Below, piece after piece: positions 1 through 10,000 of a stretch of DNA of 64,000 nucleotides. Numbering within the stretch: the stretch's first letter is position 1; each line of letters begins with the position of its first letter. Under the pieces are notes generated by a model. The model did not search any database and was not told where the DNA came from. It worked only from the letters and a program-made list of their open reading frames with translations. A program made the position numbers and the translations under genes. This DNA comes from Aquimarina macrocephali JAMB N27 (GTDB lineage Bacteria > Bacteroidota > Bacteroidia > Flavobacteriales > Flavobacteriaceae): the NCBI RefSeq assembly GCF_000520995.1, contig NZ_JACA01000052.1, forward strand, positions 1 to 64,000, given 5' to 3'.

Positions 1-421
1 GAAATACAAAACTTGTAATTTGTTTAGCACTACTATCACTGATAAGTCTTACCTCAATATTACTTCTACTTCCATCTTCTGCACTAATGGTATACGTTAC
101 AGGATTAGTAAAATCTTGTGCTCCTGTTGGACTAATACTAGCCTTTGCAGAGACATCAATCGTAGGAGTAAGTGTTGATAAAGGAGTATCACTAGGTAAT
201 GTAGCAATAATGGTTTTGGCAATGGTATCAATGTTTGCCGTTACATCTGTCGATAATACTGTATTGTTGGTAGACAAAAACTTAAAACTTGTAATTTGTT
301 TAGCATTGCTTTTTACAATTTCTGCAGATGCTGGTTCATCATCTTTACTACAACTTATAACACAAAAAATGATTAAGAGATAAACGATTATGTATAGATT
401 ATTATGTATATATGTTTTCAT
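1..421 (-). CDS. Partial surface lipoprotein, paralogue of the next gene
   Basis: The reading frame is open from an ATG at 421 to the window edge, so only about 140 N-terminal residues are visible and the C-terminus is missing. The start of the protein is a lipoprotein signal peptide ending in a Cys followed by SKDDE, which fits a flavobacterial lipoprotein surface-export signal. A DUF5018-like beta-sandwich unit follows (KQITSFKFLS...), and the last visible residues (AKQITSFVF) begin a second copy of it. The N-terminal part is nearly the same as that of the 460-2097 protein, including 51 identical bases, so the two genes are tandem duplicates. Whether this copy also has leucine-rich repeats cannot be seen. 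Function unknown; cell-surface binding or adhesion is a guess. Confidence 0.75.
   Translation of the reverse strand, partial: MKTYIHNNLYIIVYLLIIFCVISCSKDDEPASAEIVKSNAKQITSFKFLSTNNTVLSTDVTANIDTIAKTIIATLPSDTPLSTLTPTIDVSAKASISPTGAQDFTNPVTYTISAEDGSRSNIEVRLISDSSAKQITSFVF
272..322. repeat. 51-bp exact repeat shared by tandem lipoprotein genes (copy 1)
   Basis: The same 51 bases occur at 1933-1983, in the same position of the paralogous gene. They encode the start of the mature protein (KSNAKQITSFKFLS). Exact DNA identity points to recent duplication or gene conversion between the neighbours. Confidence 0.85.
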
Positions 422-459
422 GATTTTTACATTAAAGAGTGAATGGCCTCGTTTTTTCA

Positions 460-2097
460 CTAGTTACATTCTTCTCCAGGATCAGTGAGTATAGTAAGCA
501 TTCCCCCGTTCGACGTTTGCAGATCACAGACTTCTGTAGGTATGTTTATTAACGGGTTGTTGGTTAAATTTAATAGTTGCAGATTGCTTAATTGACCTAG
601 CTCTGATGGCACTGTCGCCAATTTATTATTCCCAAATTCTAGAACCATTAACGTATTTACATCTCCCAAAGATGTTGGAATATCTTCTATACTATTATTA
701 TTTACTATTATAATATCCAATGAAGTGAGTACACCTATAAAATCAGGTAATCGGGCAAGGTTTTTGTTATTTAAACGCAAACCTGTTGGGTTACCATTTG
801 CATCAAAATCAACATCAGGAAAATTATCAACCCCCCATTCTAAAGCATTACCGGGATTGGCACTATAGATACTAATAAGTGCATCTTTTTGAGAAGTAGA
901 TTGAAACGTAACAAGATCATGCAAGAAATCCATGCTTGGTGCGGTAAACAACTCCAAAAAACGAAGACATCGAGGAATGGCTGTTAAATTGTTGTTTGTA
1001 ATGTCTAAGAAGTTTAGATTGATAAGAAAACCTAATTCAATCGGAATAGAATTAAGTTGATTATCACTTAAATTAAGAACACTTAAGTTCGTTAATAAAC
1101 CTATCTCTTGAGGTAAAGTCGTTAGTCGATTATTTTTTAGAATCAAATGCTCAAGATTGGTCAATTGACCAATCTCTGATGGAATATCCTCAAGCTGGTT
1201 TCTATTCAAATTCAAATTAATTAGACTACTCAGCGCTCCAATTCCTTTTGGTATTGAACTAAGCTGGTTGCTGTTTATTGACAAAATGATAAGCTTTGTC
1301 AATGCTTCTATTTCTGATGGTAGGATTGTAAATTGGTTACTATTTAAGTATAATTCTTCTAAATCTGTTAACTGTGATATTTCATTAGGTAGAGTAGTCA
1401 ATTGATTTACTGATAGACGCAATATTTTCAAACTAGATAATAAACCAATTTCTTTTGGAAGGGTACTAAGGTTGTTCTCCCCTAGTAACAAAATTTCTAA
1501 ACTCGTTAATTGCCCAATTTCTGCGGGTAATTCGTTCAGGTTTTTATTCGGCAGGTTTAATTCACTAATGTTACCTTGAGTGTTCAGAGTTACCCCGTTT
1601 AAACTATCTAAGTCGGTAGTGTTTTGCAGATCCCAGCCTAAAGTGTTATCAGGATTGACATCTAGGATGAGCTGTAAGACTCCCTTTTCACTCAATTCTC
1701 GAGTGATGGTTACCGAGTAGTTCGTTGTTGATCTATCCTCTGCAACAACAGTAAAAATTAAAGGATTGGTGAAATCTTGCGATCCCGTAGGATTAAAACT
1801 AGCCTTTGCAGATACATCAATTGTGGGTATTAATCCTGTTAAAGGAGTATCAACAGGTAATGTAGCAACAATGGTTTTGGCTGTTGCATCTATATTTGCT
1901 GTTACATCTATCGACAATACCGAATTGTTAGCAGACAAAAACTTAAAACTTGTAATTTGTTTAGCATTGCTTTTTACAATTTCGACAGGTGCTGGCTCAT
2001 CATCTTTACTACATCCGGTGATAAAGAAGATGGTTAACAAAAGAATAATTGAACTTATTTTAGAAACGTTTTTTTTAGATGAATTTATAGTTTTCAT
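460..2097 (-). CDS. Leucine-rich-repeat surface lipoprotein
   Basis: A 545-aa protein starting at the ATG at 2097; a longer frame begins with TTG at 2121, but the ATG gives a compact lipoprotein signal. The lipobox ends FITGC (Cys29) and is followed by SKDDE, a likely surface-export signal. Residues about 38-130 form a DUF5018-like beta-sandwich unit. Then two leucine-rich-repeat blocks follow (about 155-395 and 450-530), with about 23-residue repeats of the form LxxLxLxxNxLxxLPxEIG. Each block is introduced by a similar leader containing an NPxNxLxW motif. Such LRR lipoproteins usually bind proteins or glycans at the cell surface, but no ligand can be inferred here. It is a tandem paralogue of the gene at the window edge. 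Confidence 0.88.
   Translation of the reverse strand: MKTINSSKKNVSKISSIILLLTIFFITGCSKDDEPAPVEIVKSNAKQITSFKFLSANNSVLSIDVTANIDATAKTIVATLPVDTPLTGLIPTIDVSAKASFNPTGSQDFTNPLIFTVVAEDRSTTNYSVTITRELSEKGVLQLILDVNPDNTLGWDLQNTTDLDSLNGVTLNTQGNISELNLPNKNLNELPAEIGQLTSLEILLLGENNLSTLPKEIGLLSSLKILRLSVNQLTTLPNEISQLTDLEELYLNSNQFTILPSEIEALTKLIILSINSNQLSSIPKGIGALSSLINLNLNRNQLEDIPSEIGQLTNLEHLILKNNRLTTLPQEIGLLTNLSVLNLSDNQLNSIPIELGFLINLNFLDITNNNLTAIPRCLRFLELFTAPSMDFLHDLVTFQSTSQKDALISIYSANPGNALEWGVDNFPDVDFDANGNPTGLRLNNKNLARLPDFIGVLTSLDIIIVNNNSIEDIPTSLGDVNTLMVLEFGNNKLATVPSELGQLSNLQLLNLTNNPLINIPTEVCDLQTSNGGMLTILTDPGEECN
1933..1983. repeat. 51-bp exact repeat shared by tandem lipoprotein genes (copy 2)
   Basis: Identical to 272-322; lies within the sequence coding for the start of the mature LRR lipoprotein. 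Confidence 0.85.
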
Positions 2098-2254
2098 GAC
2101 CCCATTTTTATTTAGGGTCAAAATAACAGCCTAACTCTCTACATGGCTTGTACTATTATTTCGTTTCCTTGAAGTATTCATGCATAACAAAAAAAACGCT
2201 AGTACTATTATTGCAAGAATATTATAAAATTGGATACTAAGAGTTGATAATCAA

Positions 2255-5200
2255 TTATTTGCTAATGTCGCTAGGAGAGAGGCCAAACTCTTCTTTAAAT
2301 GCACGACTAAACCATGAAGGATCATTAAATCCTACTTCATATGCAATTTCGGATATCGTTTTATCTGTAGTTGTTATTAATTCTTTAGCTTTTTGAAGAC
2401 GTATTGACCTGATGAAAACTGCAGTAGACTTGTCTGTAATGGCTTTTAATTTTCTATAGACCTGAGATTCGCTTAAATACATTTTTTTTGCAAGTTCACC
2501 CGAACCAAAATTAGAATTATCCATTTCCTTATGAATTATTGCCATCGTTTTTTGAAGAAACTTTGCTTCCGGCTTTTCAGGGCTTTTGTTCAAAAATTGA
2601 TAAAAACCATTATTTTGGATTTTCTCTATTAGTTTTTTTCTCAATAAAACAAGTTGATCTAATCTCACAAATAGTTCTTTTTTATTAAAAGGTTTTGGCA
2701 AGTAGGCATCTGCTCCATGAGACAAGCCTGTAATTCTATCTTCTTCGGTTACTTTGGCAGTTAGAATTATAATGGGGATATGATCTGTGCGTTCATCAGA
2801 TTTCAAGGTGGCACATACTTCAAATCCATCTTTACCGGGCATCATTACATCGCAAATAATGACATCGGGTACTCTTTCTAATGCCAATTCTATACCTTGA
2901 ATACCATCTATGGCATGTATGGTTGTATACGTTTCTTTAAGACATATTTTTAAATAATGCGCAACATCTACATTATCCTCTATAATGAGTACTATAGGTA
3001 ATTCAGGATCATCAATCTGTACTTGATCTATGTCTTCAAACATAGGATCTGAATCAGAAATATATGGTTTAATAGGAGTTGGGACATCTTTCGAAGTAGG
3101 AGCGTTTCTTGTAACAGGAATCTCAATACTAAATTCGCTCCCTTTTTCAAGCTTGCTTTTAACACTTATGGTTCCATTCATTAATTCAATGAGTTCTTTG
3201 GCTAAAGCTAAACCAATACCAGTCCCTCTATTTTGTGTAGAGACAGGTACATCTGTTTGATAGAATCTATTAAAAACATTAGGTAGTTCTTCTTCTGCAA
3301 TACCTTTACCATTATCCTTTACTTTTATCAATAAATATTCCCCTTCTTCTTGTACTACCTGATTAATGTGCACAATTATTTTACCAAAAGGAGCTGTAAA
3401 TTTTATTGCATTGGATAAAACATTGGATAGAATAGACGTTAATTTAGTAAGATCTAAATCCATTATTAATTCATCTATTTCTGAATAAATTGTTAGATTT
3501 ATTTGATTTTCTTCTGCTAGCGAATGAAAACTTTCACCGAGATATTTTACTAAGGGAACCACATCGGTTTGGATTAATTGTAACTCCATATTTCCACTTT
3601 CAGACTTAGCTAGATCTAACATCTCATTAATCAAATGCAACAAATTTTTACCATTACGATGAATCATTTCTAAGGATTTTCCTGCACCTTCAAAACTTTT
3701 GTTTTCAACATTTAATTCTAGCGAATCTGCCATACCAAGTATTACGGTAAGTGGTGTTCTAAATTCATGCGTAATATTAGAGTATAACTTTGTTTTGGCT
3801 TTACCCATTTCTATAAGTTTCTCGGTTTGCGCACCTAGTAACTCATTTTTGTAACTTATTTCCAGAGTTCGTTCTTTAACCACTCCTTCTAAAGCTACAT
3901 TTTTTCTCTTTAATTCCTGAGATCTCCATTTAGAAAACAAAACCATAAAAGTAATAGCTGCCATACCATAAATTAAATATGCCCACCACGTTCTTTGCCA
4001 AGGTGGTAAAATGGTAAAAGAATATAGGTCTTCACTGCCAATTTCATCGTAAATGTTTTTTGAGCGTACTTTAAAAGTATAATTACCCTCAGGCATGTTA
4101 GTATAGTCTTTTTTAGTCTCAGTAGACCAAGAAGACCAACCATCTTCAAAACCTTCTAAAAAATATTGATATACGTTTTTTTCTGATTTGGTATAAAAGG
4201 GAAGTGTATATTCAAATTTTAATGTGTTATTTTTAAAGGGAATTTCAAAACGATCTTTTGTTTGTTTATGTTTACTAGCACCTGAATAGATTAATGAATC
4301 GTTATTAACCCAAACTTTTCTTAGTTTAGTAGATAGGTTTCTATTTAAAGATCTAGCCTCATTTTCATTATACATAAGAATACCATTCGTTGTAACAAAA
4401 AGAGCTATCTCATCCATTACTTCAAGGTAATCTAGTCTAAAATCGGAAAATAGTTTGTATTCTGAAATTTCTGATAGTTTATTTTTAGAAACCTTAAATA
4501 CTTTATTCTCATCATCTGTTATAGTTGTATGCCATAAGCCGCCTTTACTATCTATAAATTCATAACCAAAATCTTTATTAGATTTGTTGTACTGACCTGA
4601 CCATAAGCTGTACTTTTCAAAAGTTTGGTCAATTTGATTAAATTTATAATATCCATCCTCAGTTGATACGACAAGTTTATTTTGGAATTGGGTAATAGAA
4701 TTGTTTGACATTGAAGGAAGTCCAGATAAGGTATCATATTTTTTAATCAGGAATTTGGTTTGTCCACCAGAATTCTCAGATATATATTTTCCAAAATACA
4801 ACCCTTTTTCCTGGACAGCAAGCCATAGATTTCCCATAGACCCCTCTACTATACTAGTTATAACACCATCTGCTTGAAGAAGATGTCTTGTAATCCATTT
4901 ATTATCTACAAGAGTAAAATCAAATAGCTCTTTCTCATTAGTAGCAAAATAAAATTTGGAATCATATATATCTGATCTTATAAAGGAAGAAAAATTAGAA
5001 CCCTTTTCTGCTATCAGTTGTGTAGCATAAATATCACTAATTTCATAAACTTGACTTTCATTGCGGGCAAATATCCCTTTTTTGGTAGAAATAATATCTA
5101 CAAGCCTGCCAGCTCTGAGACCTTCTGTTTTTTTAAAAACAAGGCCCTTTTCTTCTGTGTATAAATCACTCTTTGTTAGATAGTATATACCATTACTTTC

Positions 5201-6343
5201 AACCAATAACTTCCCTGATTGATAACATACTGATGTCACAATTTCATTTAATCCGCTTAAATCATTAAATATTCTAAAAGGAGATGCCCATTCTATTTTA
5301 GAAATACCTTCACCACCACACACCCAAATGGCCCCATTACTATCTTCATAAATCGCATAGAGTTCATTACTGGTCAAACCATGTTTTTTTCCAAGCCTTT
5401 TTTTTATCTCACCTGTTTTTCCATCGATTATATATACTCCAAAGATAAGTGTTGCAAGAGCGTAATCTCCGTTAGATAAAGCTACCCCTGCGTACACATT
5501 ACTTTTTAATAAAATAGCATTGCTTTTTTGGTTGAATTTCTCAAACCTTTCTCCATTGTATAATAGTAATCCTTGATGGGAATGAATAATTAATATTTGA
5601 TTACTTTTATAGGGGAGCATTTCCCGGATTCTTTCTGGTTGTTTATCATCATTGCTTATTAAAATTTCTGATCCCGAAACTACCTGTAGCGAATCATCAA
5701 TAAGTTTTTGTAATCCTACACTTTGGTCATTTAAATATAATGAACCATTCACCTTAAAAATTTCACCAAATTCTTTCTTTGCTTTCCATGTTGTGAACTT
5801 TTTGCCATCCCATTTAAAAAGATATTTAGGGGATGAAAAATAGGCATTATCCCCAATAGTAACAGTTGACCAAATATTTCCAAAATCTTTATAGTTAGTC
5901 TCTAAAGAATCTCTAAGAGAATGAAATTTCATTTCGCCCAACTTGTCTGGTTCTAAGTATCCTAATTCTTGATTTCCACCTACAAATATTTTTTCATTAT
6001 CTGTTTTTGAGAAAGTCATAATCCAATTTTTATGCTCTGTAGGTATGAAATCCCAAGAATTACCGTCATATTCAAGAATTCCTTCGCCATTTCCTATGTA
6101 CATAAACCCATTGTTTCCTTCAATAATTTTAAAGTTCCAAGGACTGTTTTTATAATCGGCAGAAGTGTAGTTTTCAATATAGGGTACCCCAGCTTCCCAA
6201 ATTTCTTTTGGTGTAAATTTTAGGTTAGAATTCTTTTTTTTCTGAGAAAATGCACTAAAAAAGGTAAATAAAAATAGTACAAAAAAGATATAAAGAAAAT
6301 ATCTTCCTTTCGTAGCGCTAAATATAGATTTTGTTTGTTTCAT
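2255..6343 (-). CDS. Hybrid two-component system sensor/regulator (HTCS)
   Basis: A 1362-aa one-protein phosphorelay. A signal anchor (about 15-33) leads into a periplasmic two-component-regulator propeller (about 45-700) and a Y_Y_Y domain (about 710-780), followed by a membrane span near 790-810. The cytoplasmic part has a HisKA domain with phosphorylatable His859 (ITHEFRTPL), a HATPase domain (NVLSNAIKF, DNGKGIA, GTGIGLALAK), a receiver domain with phospho-acceptor Asp1165 (CDVMMPGKDG) and KPF Lys, and a C-terminal AraC-type DNA-binding domain (about 1265-1362). HTCS proteins sense oligosaccharides in the periplasm and activate polysaccharide utilisation genes. It is divergent from a second HTCS at 7004, with a perfect 25-bp palindrome between them, and near a secreted GH5/CE4 enzyme, so a role in sensing its products is likely but not shown. 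Confidence 0.93.
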   Translation of the reverse strand: MKQTKSIFSATKGRYFLYIFFVLFLFTFFSAFSQKKKNSNLKFTPKEIWEAGVPYIENYTSADYKNSPWNFKIIEGNNGFMYIGNGEGILEYDGNSWDFIPTEHKNWIMTFSKTDNEKIFVGGNQELGYLEPDKLGEMKFHSLRDSLETNYKDFGNIWSTVTIGDNAYFSSPKYLFKWDGKKFTTWKAKKEFGEIFKVNGSLYLNDQSVGLQKLIDDSLQVVSGSEILISNDDKQPERIREMLPYKSNQILIIHSHQGLLLYNGERFEKFNQKSNAILLKSNVYAGVALSNGDYALATLIFGVYIIDGKTGEIKKRLGKKHGLTSNELYAIYEDSNGAIWVCGGEGISKIEWASPFRIFNDLSGLNEIVTSVCYQSGKLLVESNGIYYLTKSDLYTEEKGLVFKKTEGLRAGRLVDIISTKKGIFARNESQVYEISDIYATQLIAEKGSNFSSFIRSDIYDSKFYFATNEKELFDFTLVDNKWITRHLLQADGVITSIVEGSMGNLWLAVQEKGLYFGKYISENSGGQTKFLIKKYDTLSGLPSMSNNSITQFQNKLVVSTEDGYYKFNQIDQTFEKYSLWSGQYNKSNKDFGYEFIDSKGGLWHTTITDDENKVFKVSKNKLSEISEYKLFSDFRLDYLEVMDEIALFVTTNGILMYNENEARSLNRNLSTKLRKVWVNNDSLIYSGASKHKQTKDRFEIPFKNNTLKFEYTLPFYTKSEKNVYQYFLEGFEDGWSSWSTETKKDYTNMPEGNYTFKVRSKNIYDEIGSEDLYSFTILPPWQRTWWAYLIYGMAAITFMVLFSKWRSQELKRKNVALEGVVKERTLEISYKNELLGAQTEKLIEMGKAKTKLYSNITHEFRTPLTVILGMADSLELNVENKSFEGAGKSLEMIHRNGKNLLHLINEMLDLAKSESGNMELQLIQTDVVPLVKYLGESFHSLAEENQINLTIYSEIDELIMDLDLTKLTSILSNVLSNAIKFTAPFGKIIVHINQVVQEEGEYLLIKVKDNGKGIAEEELPNVFNRFYQTDVPVSTQNRGTGIGLALAKELIELMNGTISVKSKLEKGSEFSIEIPVTRNAPTSKDVPTPIKPYISDSDPMFEDIDQVQIDDPELPIVLIIEDNVDVAHYLKICLKETYTTIHAIDGIQGIELALERVPDVIICDVMMPGKDGFEVCATLKSDERTDHIPIIILTAKVTEEDRITGLSHGADAYLPKPFNKKELFVRLDQLVLLRKKLIEKIQNNGFYQFLNKSPEKPEAKFLQKTMAIIHKEMDNSNFGSGELAKKMYLSESQVYRKLKAITDKSTAVFIRSIRLQKAKELITTTDKTISEIAYEVGFNDPSWFSRAFKEEFGLSPSDISK

Positions 6344-6483
6344 TTCCTAAGCCCCTATATTACAAAAATATTACTAAAGGTAGATTTTGAAATAGTTTTC
6401 CTATAGAATTTGCTTTTGCAAATGTAATAGAAAAAGCAAGAGGCTAACACGATAAAGCGGTGTTAATGATTGTTTTTTTAACA

Positions 6484-6508
6484 TAGTTATTTGATAATCA
6501 AATAACTA
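6484..6508. promoter_or_regulatory. 25-bp perfect palindrome, candidate operator for the HTCS pair
   Basis: The arms are TAGTTATTTGAT and ATCAAATAACTA around a single A (12-1-12). It lies between two divergent regulator genes, about 140 bp from the minus-strand start and 500 bp from the plus-strand start. The symmetry is too long to be expected by chance, though the region is very AT-rich. Which protein binds it is unknown. Confidence 0.5.
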
Positions 6509-6646
6509 ATAACTGATAACTGATAAATTTAAACAAATAATCAAGTTTTACAGCAAATCTTGTTGAAACTTTTGATTGCTATTTTTCAATCTTTAACTAC
6601 CAAAAGGTTGATTTCTTTTTTGAATTCCAATATAACATCTAAGAGT

Positions 6647-6793
6647 ATGGCAAGTACTTTTATTGGTGGAATGGATTCCGACAAGCAAACGGCAGGTGTT
6701 AAAAGCACCTTGGCCAATGCCTTTAAAAAGATAGGCTCTCAAAAACTATTTATGGTATTGTCAAAAGACGAAGTTCTCCCTAAAAGAGAATAA
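6647..6793 (+). CDS. Doubtful 48-aa open frame, possible gene remnant
   Basis: An open frame from an ATG at 6647 (extendable upstream to a TTG at 6560, 77 aa) ends in KDEVLPKRE. The second half (VKSTLANAFKKIG, FMVLSKDEVLP) looks coding in composition, more so than the surrounding DNA, but I recognise no family and see no promoter or clear ribosome-binding site. It could be the end of a degraded gene or a chance frame. Confidence 0.2.
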   Translation: MASTFIGGMDSDKQTAGVKSTLANAFKKIGSQKLFMVLSKDEVLPKRE

Positions 6794-7003
6794 ATCAATT
6801 TACAAACAAAAATCAAATAGAATTAGCTGTATTTTAATATATTGAAGTTTGGTGTAACAAAGAGTAGAATACATTTTGCTTTGGGAAGACTAGTAGTTAA
6901 AGTTTAATCAATTAAAACAAGAGACTTAAAGACTTTTTAAGGTTACCTTAAAAATGATAGGAATTCCAATCTAGATTTAAAGTTGAATCTGAAATTAAAA
7001 TCT

Positions 7004-10000
7004 ATGGGAAAATTGTATACCAAAATAGTTATTGTTCTAATACTGCTTTGCTGTATAGATAATGCTCTAGCTAATAAGAAGTATAGTATTGAGCAAATTA
7101 CAGTTAAAGATGGCCTGGCTAGTAACAATATACGTTCTATCTGTCGTGATCATTTAGGTCATTTATGGATTGGAACCGTTGGAGGACTGCATAAGTATGA
7201 TGGTTTTTATATGCAAAAGTTCTTATACGATGACGAAAGTGATAAATCCATACCAAACAATCATATTAATTTCATCATTGAGGATGATTCCTTAAATCTC
7301 TGGATCGGCACACGACGAGGATTAGCGCGTTATAATAGAGAAGAAGATTCATTTTCAACTATTGTATTTGATGAAAATTCTGCGGGAGTACATTCTTTTA
7401 GTAAGGAGAATAATCAGCTTGTCTTTGGGTTTTCTACAGGGTTAGCATTCTTTAACTATAAAACTAATGAGTTTGATGTAAGACTTTTTAACGGAAAAGG
7501 CCCGGATAATTCTATTCTTAAACTGGCTAGTTTCGATAATGAAAACTTTGTTATTGGCTCAACTAGGAATGGGCTATGGATATATAATAAGACATCGACC
7601 GATATAACTCAAATTGGTGATAAAGAAATTGATGGTGTTTATGATGTTTTGGTCGACAAAAAAGGAATATTGTGGGTTGTTACTAATAAAAACGGGATAA
7701 AACTTTTTAAAAAAAATGGAGAAGAGGTTTTTGATGAGACCATAAATCAGTTGATAAACTCTCAGTACCGTTTTGTAACGGATCTTGTTGAAAAAGGAAG
7801 TGAAGTATACATCGCAACCGATGGAGGAGGGATAATAATATTTGATCAAATAACAAGGAAGATTCAGAAATTACAGCATCAAAAAAGAGTTGAAAATTCA
7901 TCACTCTCTTTACCCAGTAATTCCATTACCGATTTATATTTTGATCATTTTGGAAATCTTTTTGTAGGAACAGTTCGTACTGGTTTGATCTGGATCAATG
8001 AAGTAGCTGCTCAATCTTTTGCTGAAGTCCCTTTTGGTAATCATTTTGGATTGTCTAACCCAACTGTCTTGACATTATTCGAAGGTAATGATGATAAAAT
8101 ATGGATAGGAACCGATGGAGGAGGACTAAATATGTTTGATCCAAAGTCTAATACATTTGAACATATACAAGAATTTCGAGAAGGAAAAATTGTTTCGATC
8201 TGTGGGTATGGAGAGAATAAACTTTTAGTGAGCTTTTATCATGATAAAATTAGAATATTTGATATAAAACGAAATACATTTGAAAAGGAAGAGAACAACT
8301 CCTGGTTAAAAAAATGGAGTGAGTCAGATTCTTATGTTCCTACATATCTTTTTGATGACAAATATGGTAATATCTGGAATTTTGGTAGGGAAAAAGTCGA
8401 ACTAAGAACTAATGATGGTACAATAGATATATTAGCGAAGAGTAATGGGTGGAACATAGAACAGCCCATAACGATGAACATTCTACAAGAAATCAATAAT
8501 GAAGAGTTTATTGCGGGTGGAGTGGGTGGAGCATATCTAATAAATACTTCAAAAAAATCGGTTAGTAATGTTTTTTCATTATCTAATGAGAAATGGAATT
8601 GTGAAAGGTATAATAATTCTATTTACTCGATGATTAAGATAAGGGATAGCATATGGATGGCTTCTTCAATAGGACTCTTCTGTTATGACAAGAAAAAAAA
8701 ACAAATTCATTATAATAAAAACAAATTTTTCTCCGCTGTACATAGTGTCACAGAAGGAGTAGACAACAGTTTATGGCTGGGAACCAATAATGGACTTTAT
8801 CGTTATTATCTTTCTGATGGAAGCTATCAACTTTACGGAAGATTTAAGGGAGTTCGTATCCATGAATATATGAGTGGTTCAGTATTAAAATGTAGGAATG
8901 GAGATGTATATTTTGGTGCTGCAGATGGATTAGTGAAAATTAATGCTAATCAAGATACTAATCAATCATTAACTGCTCCTGTAGTTTCTATTGTTGATAT
9001 AATTACTGATGGTGCTCGAAAAACAGAAAATCAAGAGGGAAATCTACTAAACAATGAAATTAAATTAGTTTGGAATAATTCAAGTTTACGTTTCAATTTG
9101 GTAGTAAACGAAAAGGATATTTTTCGTAACAGAATATATAGAATCCAATTTGATGGATATTTAAATAATGTCATAGAAACCACTAATCCACAAGTTTATT
9201 TTACTCATATCCCGAATGGAACTTATGAAATAAAAATATGGTGCAATCTTACAGATGGAAGTTGGCCTAAAGAATATACATCAATATCACTTTTTGTCCC
9301 ATTACCTTGGTGGAAACGTTGGTGGTTTATTGGAGGTGTCATTTCTCTTACATTATTTATTTTTATTCAGATGTCATTAGATTTTAAAAAGCAAGAAAAA
9401 CTAAAAGCAGAATTATTTATTGAAAGAGAACGAAAAGAACAAGAGAAATTGCTTTACAAAAGAAAACAAGAATTTTTTACTAATATTTCACATGAATTAA
9501 GAACTCCTCTAAGTCTGGTATATGGTCCGTTAAATCGTTTGTTAGGTCAAGATTTTTTTACAAGAGAAGAGGTGTTTCGGAATATAAAAGTAATGCATGG
9601 AGCAACTCTTAAAATGATACGTTTAGTAGAGCAGGTTGTGGATATTCGAAAGTTTGAAGTAGGAACAGGAGAGATTCAATTGGATGTTTTGCATTTAAAT
9701 AATTGGTTAAATCAATATTTAAAACAGTTTGAATTGGAATTTGAAACTAAAGGAATAACCCTTGTTGTCGAATTATCAGAAAAAGAAGAAGTTGTAGCAT
9801 TCGATGAAGATAAATTGGATAAAATTCTTAGCAATTTATTAATCAATGCCATTAAGTATTCTCCTCAGAATGGACAAGTGTTTTTAAGCTATACAAAAAA
9901 AGTTGATAAAATTGAATTTGTCATAGCAGATGAAGGGCCGGGGGTTTTAGAAGAAGAAAAGGAAATAATCTTTGATCGTTTTTTTCAAGGAAGTAATCAT

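Larger units (their letters stand above)
6344..7003. other. Intergenic region between divergent HTCS genes
   Basis: This 660-bp stretch contains the perfect 25-bp palindrome at 6484-6508 and, just downstream, repeated AACTGATAA units. A short hairpin (TAACAC 6445-6450 with GTGTTA 6460-6465) precedes a T-rich run. One doubtful open frame lies at 6647-6793. Both regulators must be transcribed from here. Confidence 0.6.

Noticed and set aside
7574..7904. Minus-strand open frames inside the second HTCS gene
   Set aside because: They lie antisense to a clear propeller domain and have low-complexity Phe/Tyr/Ile-rich sequence typical of shadow frames.
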